DNA from: Ampelocalamus luodianensis
Lineage: Eukaryota > Streptophyta > Magnoliopsida > Poales > Poaceae
Assembly (NCBI GenBank): GCA_036346255.1
Contig: CM070622.1
Coordinates: 24,640,751-24,704,750 of the forward strand
Reading direction: 5' to 3'
Length of the DNA: 64,000 bases
Position numbers and translations under genes: made by a program. Shown in pieces: positions 47,696-59,045 of this stretch; within the stretch, counting starts at the first letter, position 1, and each line of letters begins with the position of its first letter. Below the pieces are notes generated by a model. That model saw nothing but the letters and a program-made list of their open reading frames with translations, had not been told where the DNA came from and did not search any database.

Positions 47696-48126
47696 CTTGG
47701 GCTTCGATCTGTGCCGCCATGCTTCTATCTATTCCTATTCAGCTTGATTTGACAGCTTTCTCTATTTTTGCCGTTTTCATCATCTTCTTTGTCATGTTGC
47801 CGCGGTCAACTTTGCTTCCGCACCTTGTGCTTTATGGGCTGTCGCACGACCATGGATGGGAGGATATCTTTTATCGATATTTTCCAAGAGCTGCATGCTA
47901 TAACGACATTATCAAGACTCGGACTTTGGATTTTCCCTATTTTAGTATCAACCCTTTCCAAATGCAATGCTATTGCATACGCCTTGCATTTGAGGAGGGT
48001 GTTAAGGATATAAGGGTATGAGTGGTATTTCTCATTGTATTAGGGTTTAGACTTGTGTCTCTTTGTACCCTATATATATTGCCCATGGACCTCTGAATAC
48101 ATACATGCAATATTCATAACAATCTT

Positions 48127-48586
48127 CTCTCTCAACTGTGAAAGTAACCTAATTTTCCCTTTCCTAACCAGGTTCTTGACAATTTTCCCAAAGCCACTGT
48201 TCATTTTCCTGAAACACCACATCTCTGGAAATATGTATTTTACTAGTATTTGGATCATAAAGTCGATGTGCTTTACTGCTAACCTCAACCCCCAAATATA
48301 CCAACTTTTGACTTCTATCATCAAGCTTCTTCAGTTTGGTTGTAATCTTGGCATGTGCTAAACATCCAAAGATTCTCAAATGCTCTATATTTGGTTTTCT
48401 ACCACTCCAGGCTTCATATGGAGTCATCCCATCAAGAGCTTTTGTCTGAATCCTATGGAGAATGTAAACTGAATGCCTCACTGCCTCAGCCCACAACTTG
48501 CATGGCATCAATTTGCACTTTAGAAAACTTCGTGCCATGTTCATCACAGTTCTATTTCTTCCCTCTACCACACCATTTTGTTGTGG
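48127..48586 (-). pseudogene. Copia integrase, C-terminal half (left piece)
   Basis: The minus-strand frame from the hAT insertion point reads PQQNGVVEGRNRTVMNMARS, with the catalytic Glu, then AEAVRHSVYILHR, DGMTPYEAWSGRKPN and KLVYLGVEVSSKAHRLYDP. It continues the frame that ends at 59054. Confidence 0.9.
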
Positions 48587-48801
48587 GTTATAAGTAGGGG
48601 TGGAAACGAGCCGAGCCGAGCCGGCTCGAGCTCGGCTCATTCCGGCTCGGATGAACAGTGAGCTCGGCTCGGCTCGTTTCCGAAACGAGCCAGGAGAGGG
48701 GCTTGGCTCGGGCTCGGAGTGGAGCTCGAGCTGGCTCGAGCGGCTCGCGAGCCAGAGCAAAAAAAATCAGCATCAGGTCAGGCCATCAGTTCGGCTTCGG
48801 C

Positions 48802-51624
48802 TGTAATACTCCGGAAGTGTGAGAAGTCAAGAATCGGGTTAATTAAATTTAATCGGTAGAGAATTATTTTAATCGGGGAAGAATTTATTTTCAGAATTCG
48901 TCAAAACAAGATTAGAGAGGGGCTTTTCCGCTTGTTCTCATCCACTTGGGCCTGGGCCTTGGCCCATCTAGCCTTGTAGTGGCCGGCCAAAGGGGGGGAG
49001 GTGCCACCCTCCCCAAACCCTAGCCGCCCCCCCTTTTCCCTCCTCCCACTTGCAGCCGCCCCCTCCCCTTCCCTTGGCCGACCCCTCCCCTTTCCCTTGC
49101 GCCTCCCCTCTGTCCAGGGTGCTGTTCCCTCGCGCCTCCCCTCTGTCCAGGCTGCTGCCCTTTGCGCAAGAAGGAGAAAGAGAGGAAGAGAAGAAGGAGA
49201 AGAAGGAGAAGAAGATCTTGTGTGGGGATTGGTTCAGCAAGTTCTAGCGGTTCTACAAGGGTAACGAGATGCCTTTCCCGCTGTTTGATCCATAGTAGAT
49301 GCGAAACCGATTAGAATTGTTGGATAAATGTTGGGCTGCAGAAGATTCGATTCTGTCCAGTACCTTGCGTGGGTATTTTCGTATATTTAGAGGCTGAATT
49401 TTAAGATTCCATCTCCTAGAGTTATGTGGGATCTGTCGTTATCTTTCAGTAGCCGTGAAGATCACTCAATTCCGAGGTCTGAGTCAAAAGTTATGATCGT
49501 TTTAGTATCTGCTGCCAGAAATCTGACGAGAATAATCTGTCTGGTTATTTCCTAAAATTTGAAAGGGAAATTGGTAGAATCTGAAATTTCACACAACTAG
49601 GTTATTGTAGATAATTCGATAACCTTTTCAGATTGATAAAGAACGATCAATTCTGAGTTACCTATTAAAAGTTATGGTCATTTTAGTTTTGCTGTTCGAT
49701 TGTGTAGGCAGTTTCTGTACTGAAAGTTCAAACAATGGTTAGCCTAATATTTTGGCCGAATTGGATTATCGTGTCAACTAGATTATTGTAGATTAGTCAG
49801 TTAAGAATCTACAGAAATTGGGTTTACCTCTTTTTGACTTCCAGTTCATGAGTTATGTCATTTACCGTGCTGCTGTCCAGAAGCGGTATATGGCAGAAAC
49901 GTTGTTTTCAGTTTCAGCTTTGTAAACTCGTTTTGAGTCGTCAAGTAAGCGATGTAGAATGCCGATTAGTAGCGCTGGGTATATTATGTCCTTATTGAAA
50001 TTATTTTACCTGTTTAGGAGGTGAAGCCTCAGGTTTAGGAGTATCAACTTGGCCGGCTAGCGCGTCGCATCGTGGAAGGCAAGTAAATGTAGCGGTTGAG
50101 CTACGGTTTAACTCGTTATTCTTACTACTTGCAATATACATGTTTTCATAACTTGAAGTTGTGCCATGGTTGCATATTTTATGGATGAGGTCGTGGTGGC
50201 AAATTAATATTCATTTTTGCCATGCGTTGGAAGAGTTGTTGGTAGTCATGTGGTAATTTGCTTAATGAGCCAAATGCGGAATATGAAAGTAAACTCAAGG
50301 TGGACATATTGATAATTTCCTTGTGGTTATTTTCATGATGATCATGTTGTGGTCTATGTGATAGAGTTCCATTTAGATCGATTGATTTTGATCTTGGTGA
50401 ATCGGGTGTGGGTTATGTGGTAATGGTCTTATGACACATTGGTATTGTGCGTAATGAGACACATGTGGATTATGAGAAAATATTCATGATGAGTATGTTG
50501 TTGACCTTCGTGGTAAAATTCTTGTGGTTTATGATTATCATATCATTCATGACATATCATGACATTTGCATTGTGGATGTCGCGCTTATAGCCGCGATCG
50601 TCGCAGGTACAACATCGTGCATTGCCGTAGCACGATGCATACTTTTACCTTGTTGGGTAAAGGTGCAGTGGAGCATAGCATACATATGCATTATATTGTG
50701 GAAAGATCATTTGCATACTTATGCGAGATATTGTGGTGAAGTTATTTTTGCAAACAAACGCAACTTCATAGTTGCAATGCGGAAATTGACTCATGAGAGT
50801 CTCTTGTGGTATGAGTAATGTGGTTGTGGATGTGGAATGGGGTTCATCCCTTGTGGTATGGTAGAGGTTGTGATTGTGGCATGAGATTCTTCTCTCTTGT
50901 GGTAATTGTTGATAGCAGTTGTGGATGCGAGAAATAGTAAAGTCATGAGGTAAAACATGTTAATATTTTATTGTCATTGGTAGTGGTAGTGGCGAATAAT
51001 ATGAAGCAGTTGATCAAGATTCAATTGTTAATATTTTACTATCATTGGTAGTAAATATGGTTGAGGCTATAATTGTGATCATTATGGGAATTGGATATTG
51101 ATGCTTAATATCTTTGTAGTTTAATTAGCTTGTAAATGAATGTGGATTCACATTATGGATGTGGACATATGGACACTTTAATGATGTTGCATATTTGTTT
51201 GTAGTTTGAATAGCCTGTTAAACAGTTTGCTTGCTGAGATTTTTTTTATCTCACCCTTGTTTCCCCCCCCTACAGGTGACTGTTGAGCATTCATGGGATG
51301 GGTAGAGCGGCACCACAATAATGCACTTGGTTCATCAACTCATGTTGTAATAAAGTCGATGAAATTCTAGCCAAATGCTTAACTATTTGTGGATGATTAT
51401 GTTATTTAATAAGGATGGACTTGTGAACCATTCTTTGATTAATCTGCTAGAGGTTGTTTAATTATTGAACTTGTTACCGTTATCTTTATTCCCTTAGTTG
51501 TTTATGCTTCCGCTTAATGCTTCTTGTCTAGAGTTGTTGCCAAAATAATTTGTCTTGAAATTATTGGCTAGCTGTAGAGTGGTTAAGTAGCATTCCAGGG
51601 TAATGTGGGTCTTGGGGTGTTACA
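48802..51624 (+). repeat. 5' LTR of the chromovirus (2823 bp)
   Basis: Starts TGTAATACTCCGGAAG and ends CTTGGGGTGTTACA. It has a GC-rich segment with ccctagccgcc (about 49010-49160), then gaagaagga repeats. The frame at 50447-50818 is duplicated in the other LTR and has no known motif. Confidence 0.9.
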
Positions 51625-51625
51625 G

Positions 51626-51640
51626 TTGGTATCGAGCGGG
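51626..51640 (+). other. Primer-binding site of the chromovirus
   Basis: ttggtatcgagcggg, one base after the LTR end. It resembles the tRNA-Met complement TGGTATCAGAGC with changes. Confidence 0.7.
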
Positions 51641-54529
51641 CTTTAGGTGCGTGGTAATTAAAAATATTAAATTGACACCTTTGGTGCAGTAGGATGGGAT
51701 GGGTCAAACATTGCATTCATGCTTTGACATGTTATATTGATTATTCATGCTATGAGATAATCTTGTATGTTTATGTGTTGTTTCTATGTCTGTTATGAGT
51801 GAGGATAGTCAATGATAAGAGGTAGGGTTTGCGGTCGTTGCCTTGGGCATTGCCAATTTATACCCCGTTAGTGGTAATGGATATTGATCTGATTACCTCG
51901 GGTAACTTAGTTGCGGATGTCATGGGTAAGTTTCTTAGAAAAGTATTATCCTCCTTGAATTGATGTTGGCGATTCTTAGCCTATTGCGATTAATGATTTT
52001 CTCTCGGGTTAGTTGTTTATTGCGGTTGTTGGTGTCAATAGGCCTCCAATTGTTCTTGAGCCCAAGTATTGTTTCTTTCGATTGATGGGTTGTTTGATTG
52101 CTCGTGAGCGAGTGTTTTTGAGAGATCGGTATTTTCCGTGTTGTTCCATCTTTCTTCTTTGGAAAACACGACTCTTGTATTTCGTTTGATATTTTGAGAG
52201 AGAATCAAAGCTTTATGTGGGAAGTTCATTAACTTGTGGAAGCATTGGCTCTATGCATTTGTTTTGAAGTTTGATTTCTCTCTAGAAGGGAGTGTTAAAA
52301 CCCCTTTGTGATGTTTTGGTTGTGTTTAAGTAGTAGGTGGAAATTATGTAAATAATTGATAGATTGTGAATTATCAAGTTGAGAAGTTAGTGTGGTACAT
52401 AATTAATTTCTACTAACATCTTTAGAAGTGAAGTCGATTAATATGATGTTGTCCTGTTGTAGTTTCTTGAAGATTTGTGGCTAAGAATGTAGCGATACAT
52501 GTGTAGAACTCATGCATTTATCAAGGAATATGAAAAACAATTGTTTTGATTATTGTAGTTGTTTAATTTTCCTAACTTGTTGGATAGATTGGATTGATTG
52601 ATCTTAAGTAATTAATCTGACCATTCGGGATGGTCAAGTAAGGAGGTGTTGGAATATTGCCTTAATAAGATTAACCTTTAATATGTCCTCTCTTTACATA
52701 CTTGATGAGCATGTACAACTGTTAAATTCATGTAACTTTTACCATGCTAAATTGTTGAAATATGTATAAAGAAATGGATGAAGGTTGATGTATTGACTTG
52801 TGGAATCTTGTCTTATAAAGTTGGCATTATTGATGTTTAAAGTTATTTTATTTTAATATCTTAACATAAGGTGGAGTATCGAATCTGTGCTCTTTATTGT
52901 CTTGTGATTGCAAATTAGAGATAAGATCATTAATGCTATGCTGATGAAAAATTAATAATCAATTATTGACAGCAATGGCTAGAGTGTAATTACTTTCTGC
53001 TAAACTAGAGTTGAGCATCAATACGAGATAAATGTATGGAATCTAATAAGAGATTCATACTAGCATGTTTTATGAGGTTGTTATGTTCTAATATCATCTT
53101 GTTAAAGAGTTTGTTTTAATATGATGGCTTATGCACTAGGTTTAACTAGATTAAGTAGTTGGAATCTTATTTGGATAATAAGAACATGATGAAGTGACTT
53201 ATGGTGTTCCTTTTGGAAAAATATGAAGGAGTGGGATGATATGATGATTTTTGCAAGAATGTTTTATCTTGTTGTGAATACAATCGATAGCATGTAGTTG
53301 TGATTATGGTGTTGAATATTTTAAAAATAAAGGAATTTGTTAATTCTATAATACTAATTGAATTGAAGGGTGTGAGATTTACGGTTGGAATCTTTTTTGT
53401 ACCTTATGACTTGTGTGATAGCCGAGGTTGCTTTGAGTAAAGCGACATGTTGAATGATCTTTTTGGTTTTTATCTGAATCTCGTGTTGTGGTCTTCAAGC
53501 ATCCTTTGTTGGAATTGGCGGGATGCTGTTATAAAAGAAAAATTGTTTCTTATTGAAAGAAAAAGTTGTACTATAAGTATTTGAGGTACAGACGATCTAT
53601 CTTGAGTTTTCCAACCTCAATGCTATCTATTTTTTTTCTTTTTTCCCTTGGTCTTTTGGCTACTGTGAATGATAGCAATTTTGTGTTATGCTAGAATTTT
53701 TTTTAGAGGCCCAGTGTCTCTGTGTTGGAATAGTGGATCAGAGTGGAATCCAAATAGTGTGATGATCGGGATAGCATCCTTGAGGTGCAGTAATTGAGTA
53801 TGTGTGGGTGTGATATGAATCCCGAGTTGTTATCCGTAAGGGACCAAGTGCGTTAGGAATTATTTGTCAAAATAAGTCATTGGTCATGGTTTTGGCTAGA
53901 GTATGATTTGCGGGGCGGTGAGAGTCTATCTACAATGGTGTAGATGATGTACTCAATTGAGCTAATTGTTGAGGTGGCCAACTTGAGATAAATGAGTTGG
54001 TGTGTTGGGCAATGATTTGAAAATCCTTGGTTCAAGGAAGTTAAATTATTAAACGAAATGAATTGGGAAATTATTGTTATGTCAAGTAGTGCGATGCTCT
54101 CTTGATTCTTGTTTATCTTTGTGTGTTTATGGCGAGACCATTTGCAAATTGAGTTGACTTATGTTGAGGCGTAGTCTTTTCGATTAGGAAAAGAAATTGA
54201 TTGCTTTGGTCCATCGAGTGATTTTTTCACTCTTAGCTTATGTGGTGTGGTTCTCCAATTGTCTACTTGACGAGTAGAAATATTTTGTGGTGAATCCTTT
54301 GATTTGGATCGTGGTCCTTTGAAGGAAAGCTGGTTGCTAGTGTGATGCTTGAGAGTTCTTTACTCTTACATTCTTTGGGTTTTATTTGCAAAAGATACCG
54401 TTGTGCTTCTAGTAGAATGATGTGAGTGGAATTTGTGATCAAATTCTTGAAAATGGGTATAATGTGTTATCACAGTATATTTAATAAGAGAAAAGTGTTT
54501 TAAGAAAGAGGATGGTTTTAGAAAGTGGT
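51641..54529 (+). other. Degenerate, non-coding interior of the chromovirus
   Basis: About 2.9 kb without a recognisable gag, protease or RT frame on either strand. Many stops and AT-rich words are seen. Either the coding region is replaced (LARD-like element) or it is decayed beyond recognition. Confidence 0.6.
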
Positions 54530-55070
54530 CTTAATAGTTATTATGGAAATTTTGCCAAAATGGCGGGACTCATTGGTGCTCAGGGCCGACAAAGAGTTAT
54601 GCGGATGTTCGGCGCCGAGAGTTGGAGTTTGCGGTGGGAAGCCTTGTGCTCCTTCGGGTGTCTCCAACCAAGGGTATTGTTCGTTTTTGTACCACCGGGA
54701 AGCTTAGCCCGCGGTACATCGGTCCTTTTCCAGTGGTTGCTCGGGTGGGTAGTTTGGCTTATCGTTTGGAGTTGCCAAACTCATTGAGTGGTGTGCACAA
54801 TGTTTTCCCATGTGTCTATGCTGAGGAAATACTTGCGGGATCCAGAACACAAGATTGACTCAGAGCAGTCACGGTGGAAGCAGATCTCACTGTGGAGAGT
54901 CGGCCAGTTCGTATCTTGGATACGTCGGAGCGGGTCTTGAGGAATAAGACCATCAAGTATGTGAAGGAGGACGAATCAGTTTGAGAGAGAAGCTACGTGG
55001 GAGTTGGAGGATCATTTGCGAAAGAAGTACCCCGAGCTCTTCGAGGCTGGTGAGTACCCCTAGTTTGGGT
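54530..55070 (+). pseudogene. Chromovirus integrase C-terminus and chromodomain remnant
   Basis: Frame words on the plus strand: LEFAVGSLVLLRVSPTKGIV is preceded by a shift, then GKLSPRYIGPFPVVARVGSL and LELPNSLSGVHNVF (54640-54830), the GPY/F-type tail of gypsy integrase. Then LTVESRPVRILDTSERVLRN, KTIKYVKE and, after a frameshift near 54970, EATWELEDHLRKKYPELFE, which fits a chromodomain. Stops and shifts make it inactive. Confidence 0.85.
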
Positions 55071-55148
55071 TGCTTTTTGCTTGTTGATTCTTTTCTTTGT
55101 GGTCTGTAGAGTTGGATTCGAGGGCGAATCCTTTTAAGGTTGGAAGAA

Positions 55149-57968
55149 TGTAATACTCCGGAAGTGTGAGAAGTCAAGAATCGGGTTAATTAAATTTAAT
55201 CGGTAGAGAATTATTTTAATCGGGGAAGAATTTATTTTCAGAATTCGTCAAATCAAGATTAGAGAGGGGCTTTTCCGCTTGTTCTCATCCACTTGGGCAC
55301 GGCCTTGGCCCATCTAGCCTTGTAGTGGCCGGCCAAAGGGGAGGTGCCACCCTCCCAAACCCTAGCCGCCCCCTTTTCCCTCCTCCGACTTGCAGCCGCC
55401 CCCTCCCCTTCCCTTGGCCGACCCCACCCCTTTCCCTTGCGCCTCCCCTCTGCCCAGGGTGCTGTTCCCTCGCGCCTCCCCTCTGTCCAGGCTGCTGCCC
55501 TTTGCGCAAGAAGGAGAAAGAGAGGAAGAGAAGAAGGAGAAGAAGGAGAAGAAGGAGAAGAAGATCTTGTGTGGGGATTGGTTCAGCAAATTCTAGCGGT
55601 TCTACAAGGGTAACGAGATGCCTTTCCCGCTGTTTGATCCATAGTAGATGCGAAACCGATTAGAATTGTTGGATAAATGTTGGGCTGCAGAAGATTCGAT
55701 TCTGTCCAGTACCTTGCGTGGGTATTTTCGTATATTTAGAGGCTGAATTTTAAGATTCCATCTCCTAGAGTTATGTGGGATCTGTCGTTATCTTTCAGTA
55801 GCCGTGAAGATCACTCAATTCCGAGGTCTGAGTCAAAAGTTATGATCGTTTTAGTATCTGCTGCCAGAAATCTGACGAGAATAATCTGTCTGGTTATTTC
55901 CTAAAATTTGAAAGGGAAATTGGTAGAATCTGAAAGTTCACACAACTAGGTTATTGTAGATAATTCGATAACCTTTTCAGATTGATAAAGAACGATCAAT
56001 TCTGAGTTACCTATTAAAAGTTATGGTCATTTTAGTTTTGCTGTTCGATTGTGTAGGCAGTTTCTGTACTGAAAGTTCAAACAATGGTTAGCCTAATATT
56101 TTTGCCGAATTGGATTATCGTGTCAACTAGAGTATTGTAGATTAGTCAGTTAAGAATCTACAGAAATTGGGTTTACCTCTTTTTGACTTCCAGTTCACGA
56201 GTTATGTCATTTACCGTGCTGCTGTCCAGAAACGGTATATGGCAGGAAACGTTGTTTTTCAGTTTCAGCTTTGTAAACTCGTTTTGAGTCGTCAAGTAAG
56301 CGATGTAGAATGCCGATTAGTAGCGCTGGGTATATTATGTCCTTATTGAAATTATTTTACCTGTTTAGGAGGTGAAGCCTCAGGTTTAGGAGTATCAACT
56401 TGGCCGGCTAGCGCGTCGCATCGTGGAAGGCAAGTAAATGTAGCGGTTGAGCTACGGTTTAACTCGTTATTCTTACTACTTGCAATATACATGTTTTCAT
56501 AACTTGAAGTTGTGCCATGGTTGCATATTTTATGGATGAGGTCGTGGTGGCAAATTAATATTCATTTTTGCCATGCGTTGGAAGAGTTGTTGGTAGTCAT
56601 GTGGTAATTTGCTTAATGAGCCAAATGCGGAATATGAAAGTAAACTCAAGCTGGACATATTGATAATTTCCTTGTGGTTATTTTCCTGATGATCATGTTG
56701 TGGTCTATGTGATAGAGTTCCATTTAGATCGATTGATTTTGATCTTGGTGAATCGGGTGTGGGTTATGTGGTAATGGTCTTATGACACATTGGTATTGTG
56801 CGTAATGAGACACATGTGGATTATGAGAAAATATTCATGATGAGTATGTTGTTGACCTTCGTGGTAAAATTCTTGTGGTTTATGATTATCATATCATTCA
56901 TGACATATCATGACATTTGCATTGTGGATGTCGCCGCTTATAGCCGCGACCGTACCGGTACAACATCGTGCATTGCCGTAGCACGATGCATACTTTTACC
57001 TTGTTGGGTAAAGGTGCAGTGGAGCATAGCATACATATGCATTATATTGTGGAAAGATCATTTGCATACTTATGCGAGATATTGTGGTGAAGTTATTTTT
57101 GCAAACAAACGCAACTTCATAGTTGCAATGCGGAAATTGACTCATGAGAGTCTCTTGTGGTATGAGTAATGTGGTTGTGGATGTGGAATGGGGTTCATCC
57201 CTTGTGGTATGGTAGAGGTTGTGATTGTGGCATGAGATTCTTCTCTCTTGTGGTAATTGTTGATAGCAGTTGTGGATGCGAGAAATAGTAAAGTCATGAG
57301 GTAAAACATGTTAATATTTTATTGTCATTGGTAGTGGTAGTGGCGAATAATATGAAGCAGTTGATCAAGATTCAATTGTTAATATTTTACTATCATTGGT
57401 AGTAAATATGGTTGAGGCTATAATTGTGATCATTATGGGAATTGGATATTGATGCTTAATATCTTTGTAGTTTAATTAGCTTGTAAATGAATGTGGATTC
57501 ACATTATGGATGTGGACATATGGATACTTTAATGATGTTGCATATTTGTTTGTAGTTTGAATAGCCTGTTAAACAGTTTGCTTGCTGAGATTTTTTTATC
57601 TCACCCTTGTTTCCCCCCCCTACAGGTGACTGTTGAGCATTCATGGGATGGGTAGAGCGGCACCACAATAATGCACTTGATTCATCAACTCATGTTGTAA
57701 TAAAGTCGATGAAATTCTAGCCAAATGCTTAACTATTTGTGGATGATTATGTTATTTAATAAGGATGGACTTGTGAACCATTCTTTGATTAATCTGCTAG
57801 AGGTTGTTTAATTATTGAACTTGTTACCGTTATCTTTATTCCCTTAGTTGTTTATGCTTCCGCTTAATGCTTCTTGTCTAGAGTTGTTGCCGAAATAATT
57901 TGTCTTGAAATTATTGGCTAGTCAGAAGTGGTTAAGTAGCATTCGAGGTAATGTGGGTCTGAGGTGTT
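55149..57968 (+). repeat. 3' LTR of the chromovirus (about 2820 bp)
   Basis: Copy of 48802-51624 with a few scattered differences (for example around 55935, 56100, 56130, 56245 and 56930-56960). It ends ...gaggtgtt, then ctg in place of the expected aca. Confidence 0.88.
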
Positions 57969-58886
57969 CTGATGCTCGAATGACATCGGATTCGATAACA
58001 CGGTTCACCAATCACCATCCGCATTGCAAATTTGCAATCAACTAATCCATTCACAGATCAAGAGATAATCTATCAATCTATCATCCATTCAGTGATTCAC
58101 ATATCAAACAAAACAAAAGCAAGCATTCATCGCAAGAACAAACAAGCAAATGACAAATTGCAAGATCAAGCATTCAAGCAGGCTCTTTCTTGATCTCCTC
58201 CATCCTCTTGGCGCCGACGCTGGCGGCCTGGATGGTGGCGTAGTGGAAGGGGTGGCGGTGACGGCCGCCTCGCCTCGATGGCCTCCGGCGGCAGTAGGGG
58301 AACGGGCGGAGGTGGAGGCGTGGAGCACGGGCGAGGGAGAGGCGGTGGCCGGCGGGTGGAGTTGGTGGAGGAGGTGGCTGGTGGGTGGCGGCGTGGAGCC
58401 GGGTGAGGGGGAGAGCCGGACAGGGAAGGGGATGCGGCGGGCAGAGCTGGGCGAGGGGGACGGGGAAAGAGAGGCAGCGAGCGGAGTTGCCGCGGCTCGC
58501 GGGGGAGGCGGGGGGTGGAGGAGTGGAGGCGATAGGCCGGGGAGAGCCAGAGAGTGAAGGGGAGGCGGCGGGCGGAGCTCGTCGAGGGGGAAGGGGAAAG
58601 GGAGGCGGCGGGCAGAGCTGCCGAGGGGGAGGCGACGAGTGGAGGAGACGAGGAGTGGAGTGGAGGCGATGTAGAGGAGGACACCGAGCGATGGTGTGGC
58701 TGCGTGGAGGAACACGGGGCTGGGGCGGCGGCGGCGGGGAGAAGAAAGGGGAAAGGGAGGCGGCGGGACTGAGGCCTGAGGGACTTCCGGACTTAGGGTT
58801 GGGATTTGGGAACTTGGGAGCTAGGTCTAATAGAGACCGGGACCGGGTGCTCGTGCTACTGCTGGCCAGGCCTCCTGGGCCTTCAT
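57969..58886 (-). other. GC-rich cargo of the hAT element; possible captured gene end
   Basis: On the minus strand the words PFHYATIQAASVGAKRMEEI and then KKEPA end at a stop near 58176, followed by AT-rich DNA that looks like a 3' UTR (58175 down to about 57980). This gives the impression of a captured last exon. I do not recognise the protein. Upstream (58300-58790) is a repetitive gaggcggcgggcagagctg-type GC-rich stretch, open in several frames but without a domain. Capture is inference. Confidence 0.35.
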
Positions 58887-59030
58887 GGGCTGGGCTCGCG
58901 AGCCAGCTCGGGCTCGGCTCGTTTGGCTCGCGAGCTGAAACCTAGGCTCGGCTCGGCTCGAAAATTCACGAGCTCGAGCCGAGCCGAGCCGAGCCGTAAC
59001 GAGCCCGAGCAGGCTTGCGAGCCTCGATCT
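58887..59030. repeat. Right subterminal repeat cluster of the hAT
   Basis: Repeated ggctcg, gctcggctcg and gagccgagccgagccg words, inverted relative to the left cluster at 48607-48760. Confidence 0.85.
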
Positions 59031-59045
59031 ATTTTTCCAGCCCTA

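Larger units (their letters stand above)
46326..48121 (+). mobile_element. Short-LTR non-autonomous retrotransposon (TRIM-like), 1796 bp, TSD ATCTT
   Basis: ATCTT (46321-46325 and 48122-48126) flanks two near-identical short LTRs (46326-46449, 124 bp; 48000-48121, 122 bp) that begin TGTTAAGGATATAAGGG and end ATTCATAACA. The primer site TGGTATCAGAGC (46450-46461) follows the 5' LTR directly and matches initiator tRNA-Met. The purine tract ttgaggaggg (47990-47999) precedes the 3' LTR. The 1.55-kb interior has no gag or pol motif. It starts GC-rich (46480-47150) and has a tandem gcgcttctt/gcactgcgtc repeat (about 47540-47690). It must move using another element's proteins. Confidence 0.88.
48802..57968 (+). 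mobile_element. Tekay/RIRE-like Ty3/gypsy chromovirus with two long LTRs, nested in the hAT
   Basis: The long LTRs are at 48802-51624 and 55149-57968. A tRNA-Met-like primer site follows the first. The interior (51625-55148) keeps only the integrase tail and chromodomain region near its 3' end. The LTRs are nearly identical by eye, implying recent insertion. The left flank is TCGGC; no matching duplication is found at the right, where the last 3 bases of the LTR are also changed. gag, protease, RT and RNase H are not recognisable. Confidence 0.85.
48595..59045. mobile_element. Non-autonomous hAT element with GAGCCGAGC subterminal repeats, TSD GTTATAAG
   Basis: GTTATAAG occurs at 48587-48594 and 59046-59053. 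The ends are inverted repeats TAGGG(G/C)TGGAAA. Inside both ends lie dense clusters of gagccgagc/gctcggctcg words (48607-48760 and 58887-59030), typical of transposase-bound subterminal repeats. Without the nested chromovirus the element is about 1.28 kb and has no transposase domain. It split the copia integrase precisely. The right part carries GC-rich DNA discussed separately. Confidence 0.85.

Noticed and set aside
46645..48021. Open frames in the short-LTR element as coding genes.
   Set aside because: Several frames on both strands are open at once, and none has a recognisable motif. The 47540-47690 part is a tandem repeat whose unit length keeps frames open.
50447..50818. A 123-residue frame found twice (also 56798-57169) as a conserved gene.
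   Set aside because: The two copies are the same place in the two LTRs of one element. Similarity reflects recent LTR identity, not selection.
58104..58945. Long overlapping open frames on both strands as possible genes.
   Set aside because: They come from a GC-rich repetitive tract with few stops in any frame. Composition is Gly/Arg or Pro/Ser only, with no domain. Only the short end near 58176 looked gene-like.
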